DNA from: Branchiostoma lanceolatum
Lineage: Eukaryota > Chordata > Leptocardii > Amphioxiformes > Branchiostomatidae
DNA: 64,000 nt
Direction of reading: 5' to 3'
Assembly (NCBI RefSeq): GCF_035083965.1
Contig: NC_089732.1
Span: forward strand, 12,849,424-12,913,423
The notes below the pieces were generated by a model, which was not told the origin of the DNA, ran no database searches, and was given only the letters and a program-made list of their open reading frames with translations. Each line of letters opens with the position of its first letter. The first letter of the stretch is position 1. This document shows, in pieces, positions 23,401-35,169 of the stretch. A program made the translations under genes and the position numbers.

Positions 23401-25746
23401 GAAACGTCACGATCACCAAAGAATCAAGCCCGTGGAAGGTAACACTAACTGTGATCAGCGGGAGTTTTGAAGATTATTTCTCGGTTCAGAACATCAATCA
23501 TCTTGCTAGTCAATGTGCTCATCAGAAGCGACCTCTGGCGGCCTGTTGCATAACAGCAGTCTTTACCTAGTCCAAACCCGAATCACCCCAGCCCCAGCCT
23601 TCACCCGGATACCCGCAACTACAGCCCTCGTCGGTATCACATTGAGCGTTACACCTTCATATTTCTCTCCTCCTTTTCTCCTCAGTCCTTTTTGTTCGAT
23701 CCCGATAGTGGTGCATCTCACTCTTCATGCAGTGACTGTATATTGCGGACCAGAGAAATTTCTGTCTTCTTCTTTGTAAAGTACGTTTTGGTGTCTCTTT
23801 CCCAGTCGATCATACTGTCCCGGTTCATGGAGCAAACGGAACTAGAGTTAGAAGACAAGTCTGTGCTGGAGCTGGGAGCGGGGACTGGGCTAGTCAGCAT
23901 TGTTGCAAGTCTACTGGGTAAGTACACGCTGTATTTCTACCAATTGTTCAGCCTTTGTCACATATAGCCGTAGCCTGAGTACCAGCCTCCGTAGTGACCG
24001 CTGGCTCAAAAAAAATCGCTTGCTAACTCGGTGCTAACTACGCGTGAGGCTGGTACTCAGGCTAATATAGCCGATAATGGCCTCCCGAACTTCTTCAGGC
24101 AGTGGTTGGGAGTTAGTCGTGAGCAAGGTCATCTGTTGGGAGTCGGTTGGCAATGTTGCCCACCGTCTTTAAAAGTCGTCTGTGCTATGCATTATGAATT
24201 TCGACAAATCGATCTCGGGAAAGTGATGTTTTTCTTATAGTAATTAAGAGGCGACCAGAAGAGCGAACTGGGGTTGGAATAGGATGGGTTACAGGCTACT
24301 CCAACCCGGCTTCGACCTTGGTTTGGGATTGGCCGGGAGCAAAGTCGTGGGGTGGCCCTGAATGTGTGATTTAACCATTTGATCACGTTTAATACTACGC
24401 CTTTGAAGGTTAGTAGTGGATCAAATGTAGCAGACAGCTTATAGCGTCCCCCGTCTCTATTGTTGCATAAACAGGTGCTAAAGTGACGACCACGGACTGC
24501 GGGGAGACCCTGCCTTGCGCTCGGGGGAACGTGCCGAGGAACACCGAGCTGCGGTCCAAGCACGCGCCGGTCGTGCGCCGCCTGGAGTGGGGCTCCGCCG
24601 ACCTGGACGACTTCGGGCCAAAGGTTACTACAAATACACGCATGCGCGTGTTTGTAGCCTATCTTACTCACTTTGGGATCCGTAATCATGTAAATCCCTA
24701 TAGGCGAAATAATGTGGTCTGCGACCTTATGGCCTTGTCACACTTGTGCGTATCATCAGTGCAAGTGCGTATGAGTTGCGCATGAACATTTTTTTGTGGT
24801 TTATGTAAAGTTTACAGGGAAGAAGTTGTTTTCTATTTTGACCCACCGCTGTGCAGCATAGTTATCGAACCAGAGAAATTACTTCTTCGGCTGCAAACTT
24901 AACCTAAAACAAAAACAAGATTTTGGTACACTTTTTGCATTGGGGCCTGTGAGGACCCCTAAATTGAAATACTAGGCATGACGTCACAGATTCAAAATAG
25001 CGCCAACATATGAAACTTTCATCGTACTTTTCTGCCGTATAGAAAAGTTTGAATTTGACATTTTGGACATAATACTAGTATTCATTGGTTAGGCTGCTGT
25101 GGGGAGTGAGTTGTTTATATTTATTTATTTATTGAGATTTACCACATTTGTGGAAGGATTGACATAACAGGTGACTATCACCTTTTCAAGATGTCAACCC
25201 AGACTAGACTGTAAGGTTTGGACCATCGCACACCGGGGCATGCCCCTACTCTTTTTCGAAAGGTGTCGGTGGGTGCTTTAACGTGCGCGGGGTGTGGCTC
25301 TCCCAAAACACGGGACCTTCATTTAACGTCCTATCCAAGGGACGTCCCTAACCGAAGCTAGGTACCCATTTACACCTGAGTAGAGTGATGTTAATTAAAG
25401 TCTGGAATGATCACGGGTGGCAATATGATACCCTGTATTTGCGTATTCTTGCATTACATCGAATACAGATTTCAATTTATATACTTTTCTCTTCGGCATG
25501 CAGCAGTACGACTACATCATGGGATCAGACATCATCTACAAGGAGGAGACCTTCGCGGACCTGTACAAGACCATCATGCACCTGGCCGGAGCGGAAACAG
25601 TTCTGTATCTAGCCGGAAGGATCCGGTTCTCTGTAGACGAAGACTTTCTGGACACGTTAAAACAAGACTTCTACCTCAGTTGTGTTTATGAGGACACAGT
25701 CAGAGAAGTGTACATATATCGCGGTGAAAAGTTAAGAAATTCATGA
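20450..25746 (+). CDS. METTL21-family protein-lysine N-methyltransferase (4 exons, 198 aa)
   Basis: Exons 20450-20542, 23806-23917, 24475-24623 and 25504-25746 give 597 nt with consistent phases. This is a class I SAM-dependent fold of methyltransferase family 16, whose members methylate lysines on chaperones or elongation factors. Motifs: VGSTIWDASII before exon 2, SAM-binding VLELGAGTGLVS (51-62), VTTTD, and GSDIIYKEETF (125-135, post-I motif typical of METTL21 proteins). Length fits the family (about 200-230). The first coding exon opens at an acceptor at 20437, so an upstream non-coding exon is likely. Which paralogue (21A, 21B, 21C or other) it equals is not resolved; the second gene at 57971 is closer to METTL21A. 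Its last 45 coding bases are duplicated at 41818-41863. Confidence 0.88.
20690..20834 (-). mobile_element. tRNA-SINE, head fragment
   Basis: Reverse strand shows GTGTGGCGTAACGGCAGG, a B-box-like GAGTTCGAATCCCC and CTTGGGAAAGGCACTTAACA. The tail is lost. Intron 1 of the METTL21-family gene. Confidence 0.75.
21401..22350. mobile_element. TIR element of about 950 bp
   Basis: Left TTGGGTTAAGGCAGCCCAGG and right CTGGGCCGCCTTAACCCAAC? ends are complementary over 20 bp with one mismatch (21401-21420 and 22331-22350). Inner inverted CCGAGGCTATTTTG (near 21926) and CAAAATAGCCTCGG (near 22048) add a second hairpin. No transposase recognised. Confidence 0.65.
23122..23320. mobile_element. Palindromic MITE, CTCCAAGCAG family
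   Basis: Starts CACTCCAAGCACTGAGG and ends CCTCTGCTTGGAGAGTA; inner GTTTTAGGCGTTTTGTC and complement. No clear target duplication. Intron 1 of the METTL21-family gene. Confidence 0.75.
23953..24372. mobile_element. TIR element (GTCACACATA family), copy B, interrupted by a nested MITE
   Basis: Begins TTTGTCACATATAGCC and ends CCTGAATGTGTGA; internal GAGTTAGTCGTGAGCAAGG matches copy A. It is broken by the insertion at 23971-24064. Intron 2 of the METTL21-family gene. Confidence 0.75.
23971..24064. mobile_element. 94-bp MITE nested in another MITE, 9-bp target duplication
   Basis: Inverted ends TAGCCTGAGTACCAGCCTC / GAGGCTGGTACTCAGGCTA. The host sequence ATATAGCCG is duplicated at 23962-23970 and 24065-24073. 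Confidence 0.85.
25180..25385 (-). repeat. SINE body fragment
   Basis: Shares CCCCTACTCTTTTTCGAAAG, GGGACGTCCCTAACCGAAGC and TAGGTACCCATTTACACCTG with the reversed SINE at 60546-60781. No tRNA head. Intron 3 of the METTL21-family gene. Confidence 0.65.
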
Positions 25747-26037
25747 TGGAAAAACGCCCTGTTGTAAAGATAGTTGACCAACTTGCTTCCACAACTCAGG
25801 AACTTTCTGAACATTTTGCATAGCGGTTAAATATTTTTTCTTGTAAAAGAAACGTCGCAGTAAGCTGTTAAATGTTACAGTCAAACGACGACCTTTCACA
25901 TACTATAGTCTCAGTCAAGCGTCAAACCCCTTCACCCAAAAGAACCCAACATGCATATGTAGATGTTTAGGGGTGACCCGGTGGGCTTAGCTATAAAAGC
26001 GAGTAAAGCCGCATTGTATCGAAAGAGAGATAGCTGA

Positions 26038-26096
<59 letters not shown>

Positions 26097-26234
26097 GTAG
26101 GTAGTACCGTGAGTGAGTGAGTGAGTGAGTGAGTGAGTGAGTGAGTAAGAGTTTGTGTATGTGTGTGTTTGTATGTTTGTGTGTGTGTTTGTATGTTTGT
26201 GTGTGTGAGAGAGTGAGTGAGTGAGAGATAAAGA

Positions 26235-26286
<52 letters not shown>
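26038..26286. repeat. Microsatellite cluster (GA)n, (GAGT)n, (GT)n
   Basis: Runs of GA at 26042-26095 and about 26236-26285 enclose GAGT and TGTG/TTTG repeats. The inverted partner lies at 41279-41525. Confidence 0.95.
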
Positions 26287-26287
<1 letters not shown>

Positions 26288-26341
26288 ATGCATTGACGAT
26301 AAACATGAGATAAGTAAGACAATGAACGCAGGGTCTGAAAT

Positions 26342-26347
26342 TTTATT
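26342..26347 (-). terminator. Poly(A) signal, Patched copy 2
   Basis: AATAAA on the minus strand about 550 nt after the stop; conserved in the other arm at 41190-41195. Confidence 0.5.
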
Positions 26348-26896
26348 TGATCAACAAAACTTCAATGCAGACATGGACACTTTGCGAAATTAAATACAGC
26401 ATATCTTAGTTAACTCAGTTATTAACGAGGTTAGAAGATATCAACTACAAAGTCTCAGACCATCGTAGGTTAGCGTTTATTTGGCTATTTTAAAAGATAC
26501 ACGACGTGTATGACAATTTTCTTCTCATAATATTGACTATACTATAGAAAGAGAGGACGGTATTCTAAAGCACACATAGACCACCATATCTTATGTCTTT
26601 AATTAAAGGTGGGAGACAGACATGCCGCAGCAATACTTCAACAAAAATATTTAGACAAAATAACCATCTGATTTGTTAGATATATAGCTCTATTATCGTT
26701 ATCTGGCAGCATTTTCCCACATAGGCTACCATTTTACCGCAAGCTCTAAGGGCAAAGTTGCAGTTTCCAACGTCCTGGCTGGGTGCCGATACCTTTTGAA
26801 ACAGCCTGGACAATCTGGGGGCCCCCATTTTGGCTATTCCCTCCCTCCCTCTGGAAAGCTGGCTTCTCAGGCCTGGCTGTGAACACTGCACAGATC

Positions 26897-29800
26897 CTAT
26901 GGGTAATCTGATACCACAACCGGATTGTCTATACCCGTCTTCTGCCTGCCCACCCACTTTATCCATTCGCGCATTTCCGGAGTAAAATACGGGTTATCTT
27001 GTCCGGCTTTAGGGCGTAAATTGGGTAAGGACGTCGTTGGTTTCGTACCATTAATAGCTGATGCTTTGCCGGGTATATACGGACTGACCGAGTGGGGTCT
27101 AGGGTAGGAGGGCCGGGGAAAGCCTCCGTTAGAATGTGCGGTAGTCTTACTACTTTCCTTGACCGTTTCCCTCTCGTCTTGCCCTTGACCACACGGTCGC
27201 AGGGTGGTCAGTAGGATGGGTAGGATGACCAGTCCGTGAGTCGCACCGAAGACCATCACCAGAAAAATGGTCTTGAAAAACGCCCGAAAAATATACGCCG
27301 GAAAAAAGGCGAGAACTAACATACCGAGGATGGTAGAGAGAGAAGACTGGAGAATAGGCATGCCGACCGCGCGCATAGCTTCTGTCAGTTTTTCCGCGGG
27401 TACTGTGGCTTTGGAAGTGACATAAGCGTAGGTGATGTGCGCAAAGAAATCTACGGAGAACCCGATACACATGAGAATAGAGAGAACAGAGACGAGGTCG
27501 AGATTGATCCCCCATAACGTCATGTATCCCACAAGGCCTACGTTAATGGACACCAGGGCAAAGGTGATGAGGAAAGTAGCGACACAGTGCGGAATCAATA
27601 GGAAGCACACCACGAACATGATCGCTACGGCAATGCCAACAGTTTGTAGCGTACTTGGAAGAATGGTAACGACTTGGTCTGAGAGGAAGTAATCAAAGCT
27701 GTAAGCCTTCATTTTCAAAGGTTCCCGTTCCGCGATACTACGAGCTTCTGTCATCGCGAGCTTCCCTCGCTCGCTTGTAGTGACGTCCTTGGGTATGACA
27801 AAGAATCGTGACGCGGCTATACCAGTGTTGTTGTCTGCGAAATTCACAGACCCGTAATATTGACGTCCAACCGTTGGAAGAAACTGAGAAATTAGAACGT
27901 GTAAAAATGCCGTTTTGTTTGTGGCTGCATGAGAGTTGCCCGTCTGATTCAGAAAACGAAGGTAGTCTCTCAACCAGACCTCTGCGGTCTCCGATGTGTC
28001 GTAGAAATACTGGCTCTGGTCGAAAGCTTTTAGTTTGTCCAAAACAGCCTGTTGCACGTCTACTGTCCAATACTCCTGTGGTTCGGTTACAAAGATATCT
28101 ACTTTGCGGCCATATTCTTTAAAGTGTGTCGCTTCCGCGTCGTAGTACCCACGGACGTGTGAATCGTCCGCTACTACATTTTGGTACTCGAGGCCCATAC
28201 GGATTTGAAAGCACCCCCAAATCGCGACCCCCAGATACGCAGCGTATAAAATAAATATGACTACTTTTGATGAAGGTTTAAGGATGAAAGGAACAAGGTT
28301 ATTATACAATAGCCTGTTTAACAAAGGATCTTTGTTAAACTCTTCGGAGGAGGGGTTGTCGAACACGCCCTCCTGCTTGGACACGCCTCCTGCGCAGCAG
28401 AGTCGGTAGGCGGCGCTCTTGTCGCGTGCCTGTGATTTGGGGAGGACGGGGCAGCAGGTGAGGCAGTGGCGGTTGGCCCGCTCCCGCCGCCCGGTCAGCG
28501 ACATGAAGGCAGCGAAGAAGGTGATCTGGAAGTGGAAGAAAAGTAAATTACATGCATAGAGTACAGCAGACTTACGTGTTATGATTTCAATTTTCGATAG
28601 TAGACCAGTTTTGTCACAAATTTGATGATAACGGTGTGGATATAAAGGCGGTCGTCCCTCGGCGACATAACTCCCTTGGCAGCGAAAGTCCCTTGCCGGC
28701 ATTAGAGAACCTTGGCCCGTGAAAGAAATGCCCCCCCCCCAAAAAAAAATATATATACGCCGCCGTTATAGGAAGTCTGCGAAGGAGGCTAGATTATAAG
28801 CCCAAAAATGGCCGCCAGAGAGCCTGCTATGGAGGCTAAAGGTGTGAACGTATGACGTACCTGGTACAGGAAATCAAAGGCGACCCCCGCAGTAGCGTAG
28901 ATACAGAAGAGCCGCACGGACGGGAAGACGTTCCAGATGCCGGAGACGAACGCGAGGCAGTCGGTGATGGACGTGATGGTGATGGAAACCCCCGCGTCCG
29001 ACATGGCGCGCCCCGTGCGCTCCTGCACCGGAAGTCGTACGTCACACTTCCGCCAGGCGGCGATCATGACGAACATGTCGTCCACCCCGATTCCTAAACA
29101 ACAAGAGCACTATTAATGAACAATACAGGCGGGTTTAGCTATCCCAAACCAGTAATTAGCGACCGGTACGGAAAGGATAACATGTCTTAGGTTTTCTTAG
29201 ATGAGACTGGACATATAATCGTATATGGTGTACTTACAGTTCACCATTAGAATATTGTATATGTATATCTACAATGACATCGTAGAAAACCCCTATGGAC
29301 ATAGATCGAATGCATTGGTGCAATTTTTGAAATATTTTAGAGCGATTGTAATACTGTAAGAAATGCCTACGCCCCTGTAACGTCGCCAAAAAATAACACT
29401 GATTCGCGATATCTTTCAGTATTTTTATGTATTAGACGTCATAGATCAAACATTAAGCCGCTAGAGGTGTGCTATATGATATTCATACCTAGGAGTAGGA
29501 ACGGTATTGCCACGTTCAGTGACGAGAAGGATTGCCCTGCCAGGAGGACCACTCCGATGGACGAGACGATGGCGAGGACGGCGGACAACACGCCTATCAC
29601 CGCCAGCCACGGCTTGGTCAGTACCCAGTCCAGCATCACACACGATAACACAGAGAACAAAATCAGCAGTCCTACAGCCACTCCTACGTACACAATTATT
29701 CTTGACGGTAAAGATGCCAATTCGTCATCAATCGAGCTGAAAGTAAAGTAGTTCACCGTGATTTTGTCCGACTCGAATCCCGAACACACCCGACGAAATG

Positions 29801-30443
29801 TGTCGATCCATTGGCCTAAGGTTGTTTGTACGTTGTAGACTAAATGAAGAGCCTTGCTGGATAGAATTGTACTTTTGTCTGTGCTAAGTTCTACCCCACC
29901 AAGTTCGTTTCCAAAATACGTGCCGAGATTGAAGTCTACGCTGTTTGGGTTGTGGTAAGGATGGGTTAAGTTGGTAGAGGCTCGAAGTGCGGATCCTGAA
30001 CTGGCTGTTACCATGAGGGAAAGAACTCCACTCAGAACACAGTCAGTAGTAGCGGGGTCACGGAAACATAGAGAAGAGAACGTTTCCCCAGACGTTGTGT
30101 TTGTTGTTATCAACTCTTGGTGAAGCCGGAGTACCTCTTGGACCACGTCATCTCTAAAGAGGACGTCGCCGCCGTCCTTAGATTCTACGATTAATTCCGC
30201 CACGGCGTCGCCTGAAGGAGAGAATCCGGCCGCCGCTAACGCTTCTCCGTCCGGTAGCGCTTGTCCATCGTCCGGGACGAAAATGTAGGCGTCGTTTATG
30301 ACGAGCGTGCTGAGACCGAAGTACCCGAGAAGCGCCGACGCAATCAGAGGTAAGAGAATGAAAGGGGCGGGCCATCTGGCGACTGTCTTACCCAAGTTGT
30401 AGAACGCACGCCCGGAGGCCGCGTCGATCCATTTAGCTATCAT
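26897..30443 (-). CDS. Patched-domain (PTCHD3-like) membrane protein, copy 2 (3 exons, 938 aa)
   Basis: Exons 29489-30443, 28861-29093 and 26897-28525 total 2817 nt with matching phases. RND/Patched architecture: TM1 near residues 23-45; first extracellular domain with Cys residues and NxT sites; five-helix sterol-sensing-like bundle around residues 240-400 with GIGVDDMFVMIAAW; TM7 at IFILYAAYLGVAIWG; second extracellular domain; second bundle with GFSVDFFAHITYAY (second GxxxD motif); and a Pro/Ser-rich cytoplasmic tail ending VVVSDYP. Members are thought to move lipids or sterols; the substrate is unknown. An upstream in-frame ATG at 30467 adds 8 residues, but the start at 30443 is shared by all copies. 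Intact, head to head with copy 3. Confidence 0.95.
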
Positions 30444-30839
30444 GTCGTAGGTACACTGGACTGACACGGAATCTTGAAAGTCTCTCGACTAGCCTTTCTT
30501 TTATTATTGTCAACAAAGGAGTTCTGAAAATAAAAGAATTTCATGATTACCACTTGGAAGGAAAATGAAAAGAAATGGTCGTAATTTCTAGGTGTGAACA
30601 TCCTCCCAGCAGGCCCGATGTGTAGTAGCGATGTAAGACGTAACCTGATTGGTTGATAGCATCCCAGCGTCCTTTGCGATCTTAAGCCAGCCCTCTGATT
30701 GGCCGAAAGCTGTTTTGGTGGTGACGTCGCCAGAAGCGAGTTCACAGGCTGGAAAGGGCAGGGCCGCTATGGGAGGTAATGAACCGAGCATATCGGGCCT
30801 GCTGGGAGGATGGTTGTGAAAAGCCACTTTTAACCGCTT

Positions 30840-31040
30840 AAGGGCGTAACATACCAGATTTGCACAGTAAATACAAGCCGTGTGACACCAGACGGCAACG
30901 TGTAACCCGCCCAAACCGGGGTGGACCCTAATCGAGAGTTTCTTTACCTCGGAGTTGAGCGAGGAAATTGGTATAGAGTGATTTTCCCAAGGACAACACC
31001 AGGCTAAGCATTCAACCCTGAACCTTCAGGTCATAAGTCA
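30840..31040 (-). repeat. SINE-related fragment in left arm
   Basis: Reverse partner of 35170-35405; contains CCTTGGGAAAATCACTCTAT on the minus strand and GAGCGAGGAAATTGG on the plus strand. Confidence 0.55.
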
Positions 31041-31044
31041 ACGA

Positions 31045-31225
31045 CCCTATAAGCCAGTTCACGGTTGGTACTACGCATGTGCAGTGTCAAAGGTGAAGGC
31101 CCCAGGCTTGTTAACAGTTCTTGTCTCGACATTGTCTCGATTTGCATAACAACGCCCCGACGGGTTTTGTTTATGTCTTGGGGCCCTTCACCTTTAACGC
31201 TGCACATGCGTAGAAGCAACCGTGA
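31045..31225. mobile_element. Hairpin MITE present only in the left arm
   Basis: Inverted ends: TATAAGCCAGTTCACGGTTG / CAACCGTGAACGAGCTTATA, with GCATGTGCAGTGTCAAAGG and its near-complement inside. The right arm near 35180 lacks it, giving an empty site. A half copy lies at 48155-48230. Confidence 0.8.
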
Positions 31226-32214
31226 ACGAGCTTATAAACCACAAGGCCACCATGCCGCCATGTTGATCCGCAGGTCATTGAACTATGTACTGTGGCTAAT
31301 GACGGCAAGGCCATCTGAGGTCATCCAACAACAATTACTATCTCTATACAGTCTAAAACTGGTTCGTCTACCCACCAACAATGGCGCCCGAAGGCTTCCC
31401 TCACAAATCACACCTTTTCCACGACTCACGTTCAACGAAAAGAGCTAGACACTGCACGAAACCTTTCACAAACTAAACACGAATTCTTCTTGCTAGAGAT
31501 TCACCTTTAGAACGTCTCTTTTTTCAAAGCTACATTTGTGCAAACTCAGTCGTCTATGAAAGTGCTATCCCCAAGGTTGAATAGATCGCCATATTGTCCT
31601 CTCCGACAGTGGTTACGAAGACCCCAGAGGTAAACACATTTGACAAGTTTCCCACTAAATCACAACATATAGTTTAACGTAAAACTATATATATATATAG
31701 ATCATTGCTTCTCATGCACGGCTGCTAAGTTTACATTTTCGCCCGAAGTCATTATTTTATACGGCAGTGGGGCTCGGACCTAAACAACAAGGCATTGGTG
31801 GCTGAAGATATGACCATAAATGAAACGTGAATTTTTGAATTATACACATGTAGCTAGGTTTGATATAACTATCGTTAAGATATTCATACATGAACTGCTT
31901 AAGCGTACAGAGAATATGTACTCACCCTAGTCCCTCCGCTGTCTTTGTTGAGATATGGTTGTATTACAGGTACGTATACGTTTGTTATGAGTAATAGTGC
32001 CTACGTCTCTATACGTCACAATAGTACAATACTGGGTAGGGCACCGACCCGGACGGGCGAGAGACTGCCAATGATGCCTTCGGCTCAAGGTGACTAAACT
32101 AGCCTGTCATAGACCCAGCCACACTCACAAATCTGATCAGGAGGCACCAAATATTCAAGTTTGACATTCATTTGGCAAAACTCGTGGTGCAGCAAAAGGA
32201 CTACATTGACATGG

Positions 32215-32595
32215 TACGTCATTTTAAAAAAATATTATTATTGTTTATTGTTTCGCATATGTACAAGTATTTTAAAACAAAGAAATACAGGGCAAAAAAA
32301 TATGCAGGGGGGGGGGCAGAAGCCTAGGTGGCTTTTCGTGGGCCTCCCATCGAAACTTAACAATAGGAATTATATCATAAATTGTACATAACTCAAAACT
32401 AAACAAAATTAACGATAGAAAATAAGTTGAACTTATATCATAAATCCTAATAGATGAACAGATACGAGGAAATACAAAATGAATTTTAAGGTATTAAACA
32501 TAATAAGGTATGCTAGTATGCATCAATGAACAAAAATTAAACAAAATATTAATCATCAAATACTAATAATCAAATATCAAGGGAAAAAGGAAAAC
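32215..32595. repeat. Left-arm-specific insertion
   Basis: Sequence between matched arm blocks (CTACATTGACAT on one side, GGTTGTGAATCAGAG on the other) that is absent from the right arm, where the same blocks are about 15 bp apart. AT-rich; contains a G run and GGTGGCTTTTCGTGGGCC. Possibly a retroelement 3' end. Confidence 0.6.
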
Positions 32596-32706
32596 ATCTT
32601 GGTTGTGAATCAGAGAACTCTAATTCTGCTATCAATTTTGCAAATTTATCATAAACTGTGTGTCCTGCCGTAAAATATGGAAATCGTCGTTTCTCCCCAC
32701 TTCCAG

Positions 32707-32895
32707 ATCACCTTCTTCGCTGCCTTCATGTCGCTGACCGGGCGGCGGGAGAGAGCCAACCGCCACTGCTTCACCTGCTGCCGCACAAGAGCGCCGCCTA
32801 CCGACTCTGCTGGGCGTGTCCACGCAAGAGGGCGCGTTATGTGTACCGCTCCTCCAAGGATCCTTTGTTCTTTAACAGGCTATTACATACTAACC
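32707..32895 (+). pseudogene. Patched exon-3 fragment (broken)
   Basis: Begins after an intact TTCCAG acceptor and encodes ITFFAAFMSLTGRRERANRH, then loses a segment and shifts frame before a decayed match to the NKDPLLNRLL region. It lacks the rest of exon 3. Part of the inner edge of the left arm. Confidence 0.85.
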
Positions 32896-32896
32896 T

Positions 32897-33020
32897 TCAT
32901 TACAGGTTTGCGTAGCAAAACCTTTGTTGGATCCGTTGGCTTGTGTAGTGGCCGCCATCTTGAATTGTGACGTCACAGGGTCGCCATACCATTTTTTGGG
33001 AGGGGTGTTTTGGGGGGTCG
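32897..33020 (+). repeat. Dispersed repeat of about 125 bp, copy B
   Basis: ACAGGTTTGCGTAGCAAAAC, GGCCGCCATCTTGA, GTGACGTCACAGGG, GGGAGGGGTGTTTT: same order as 14038-14162. Confidence 0.75.
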
Positions 33021-33964
33021 CTTCCTTTACTTTCGCTCATCTCAGTATCTGGGTGCATTCGCCTAATCTCCAAGCAGATCTATTGGTTGCATAAAGACCG
33101 TATCAAACTGGCAGAGGAAGTACGTTTTGCAACCCAAGCAAAGGTTAACGTATACTTCTTACTTGCATTGCTGGTCCAAATAAAAACCAAATTCTAACTA
33201 AAGATACAAGAATGGCCTGCACGGACTATTTTATCTGAATACCTCTACAATATGATAATATATATCAATTCCCTTATTGTATGGCGTTGAAAATGATGCT
33301 GCCAATGGTGAAGAATAAAATAAGTAGAACAGTAAGGCTCTGAATGTTCATTTCCTTACAATCTTAGTGAAAAAAACAACTTGACACATCAGTGGTCGCA
33401 TGGACACGTGCGTAAAAATGAATACAAGTTATACAACACATCTTAGGTCGACAGCTACTACAAAATGACTATAGTAGGTGCTGGGCAATGATATATCGTA
33501 GTGTGTTAGCGTTTATTTGGAAAATTTACAAGATAAGACAATTGACAATGAAGGTTAGTATGTGATATATTAATTATTTTATGAGGCTTGAAACTTGAAT
33601 CAAAAACCCTCCAATTTCTAGTCATTCCTACACATAGTATGTTTCAATAACACTTTACCATAATGATTACATATCGACATTAGAGGAGCAAAGATACGAT
33701 GTCGTTGTGTGGTGAGAACTGATAGAATATTCAAGCCCTGATAGACTGATCCTGACTGTCCATCACGATCAGCGGTTCGACCAATGAGAGAGTGACTGCA
33801 TGTCCGTCAAATATTTGCATTTTCATGTTTTAATTTTGCATTTTTACGTTTTGACGGTATATTTACACTAGGCGCGTGAAACTAAAAGGTCACTATGTAG
33901 TTTATTTTTGTGCCGCTTTTGAGCACTTTTGGCATTAAATGTCAATTTTATAAAGATTACTGCA
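32901..33964. other. Spacer of the giant inverted duplication
   Basis: About 1.06 kb without coding exons. Holds the dispersed repeat copy B, a lone ATCTCCAAGCAGATC at 33068-33082, and a repeat near 33585-33830 (GAGGCTTGAAACTTGAATC, GTCGTTGTGTGGTGAGAACT) that recurs at 47790-48060. Confidence 0.7.
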
Positions 33965-33967
33965 ACT

Positions 33968-34148
33968 AGAATATTTCCAGTTTTCTAGCCTCATAAATTG
34001 CCCTGGATCCTTGGAGGAGGACACGCCCAGCCGAGTCGGTAGGCGGCGCTCTTGTTGTGTGCCTGTGCAGCTGCTGGTGAGGCAATGGCGGTTGGCCCCC
34101 TGCTCCCGACGCCCGGTAAGAGACATGAAGGCAGGCGAAGAAGGTGAT
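33968..34148 (-). pseudogene. Patched exon-3 fragment (broken), inverted partner
   Basis: Minus strand starts after a TTCCAG acceptor with ATCACCTTCTTCGCCTGCC (one extra base, so the frame is lost at once) and matches the same short stretch as 32707-32895. Confidence 0.85.
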
Positions 34149-35169
34149 CTGGAAGTGGGGAGAAACGACGATTTCCATATTCTACGGCAGGACAGTTTAT
34201 AAAAAAAATTCAAAATTAATAGTAAATGTTCTCTGATTCACAACAAATAGGATTATGCCCTGTCAATGTAGTCCTTCTCCTGCATTACATTAGTTTTTGC
34301 TATACGAATGTCAAAATAGTATATTTGGTGATCAGATTTGTAAGTTTGGCTGGGTCTATGACAGTCTAGAGTTTAGTCACCTTGAGCCGGAGGCGTCCTT
34401 GGCTGTCTCTCGCCCGTCTGGGGCGGTGCCCTACTGATCCAGTATTGCACTATTGTGACGTATAGAGACGTAGGCACTATTACTCATAACAGACGTATAC
34501 GTACCTGTAATACAACCATATCTCACAAAGACAGCGGAGGACTAGGGTGAGTACATATTCTCTGTACACTTAAGCAGTTAATGAATCACTAACGATAGTT
34601 ATATCAAACCCAGATGACCTAAAATTCAAAAATCCACATTTCATTTATGGTCATATCTTCAGCCACCCATACCTTGTTGTTTAGGTCTGAGTCCCACTAC
34701 CGTATAAAGAAATGACTTGGCGAAAATGTAAACTTAGCAGTCGCGTATGAGAAGCTGTTGTCTATATATCTAGGTTTACGCTAAACTATATGTTGTGATT
34801 TAGTGGAAAAGTTGTCTAATGTGTTTACCTCCTGGGTCGTCGTAACCACTTGTGGAGAGGACAATATGGCGATCCTTGGGGATAATAACACTTTCATATA
34901 CGACGGCGTTTGCACAAAAGTGGTTTTGAACCAATAAACATTTAGAAACGTGGATCTCTAGGTGTACATTTGGGGAAGGTTTCATGCAGTGTCTAGCTCT
35001 TTTCGTTGAACGTGAGTCGAGGGAAACTTGTGATTTGTGAGGGAAGCCTTCGGGCGCCATTGTTGGTGAGCGGACGAACCAGTTATTGAGATGGTAATTG
35101 TTGTTGTATGACCTCAGATGGCCTTGCTGTCATAAGCCACAGTACATAGTTCAATGACCTTGAACATGG

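Larger units (their letters stand above)
25702..32900. repeat. Left arm of a giant inverted duplication
   Basis: Reverse complement of 33965-41863. Anchors: the METTL21 tail and following 100 bp (25702-25830 with 41740-41863), the GA-rich microsatellites, Patched exons, 30445-31040 with 35190-35570, 31400-32215 with 34255-35050, and the exon-3 fragments. Arms differ by insertions such as 31045-31225 and about 32215-32595 here. Confidence 0.9.

Noticed and set aside
23370-23438. Possible 70-nt exon between ACAG and GTAACA in METTL21 intron 1
   Set aside because: Its length would break the phase between the two flanking coding exons; no homology to the family.
25987-26322. Open frames of about 100 codons, Ser-Leu rich
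   Set aside because: Pure translation of GA/CT microsatellites.
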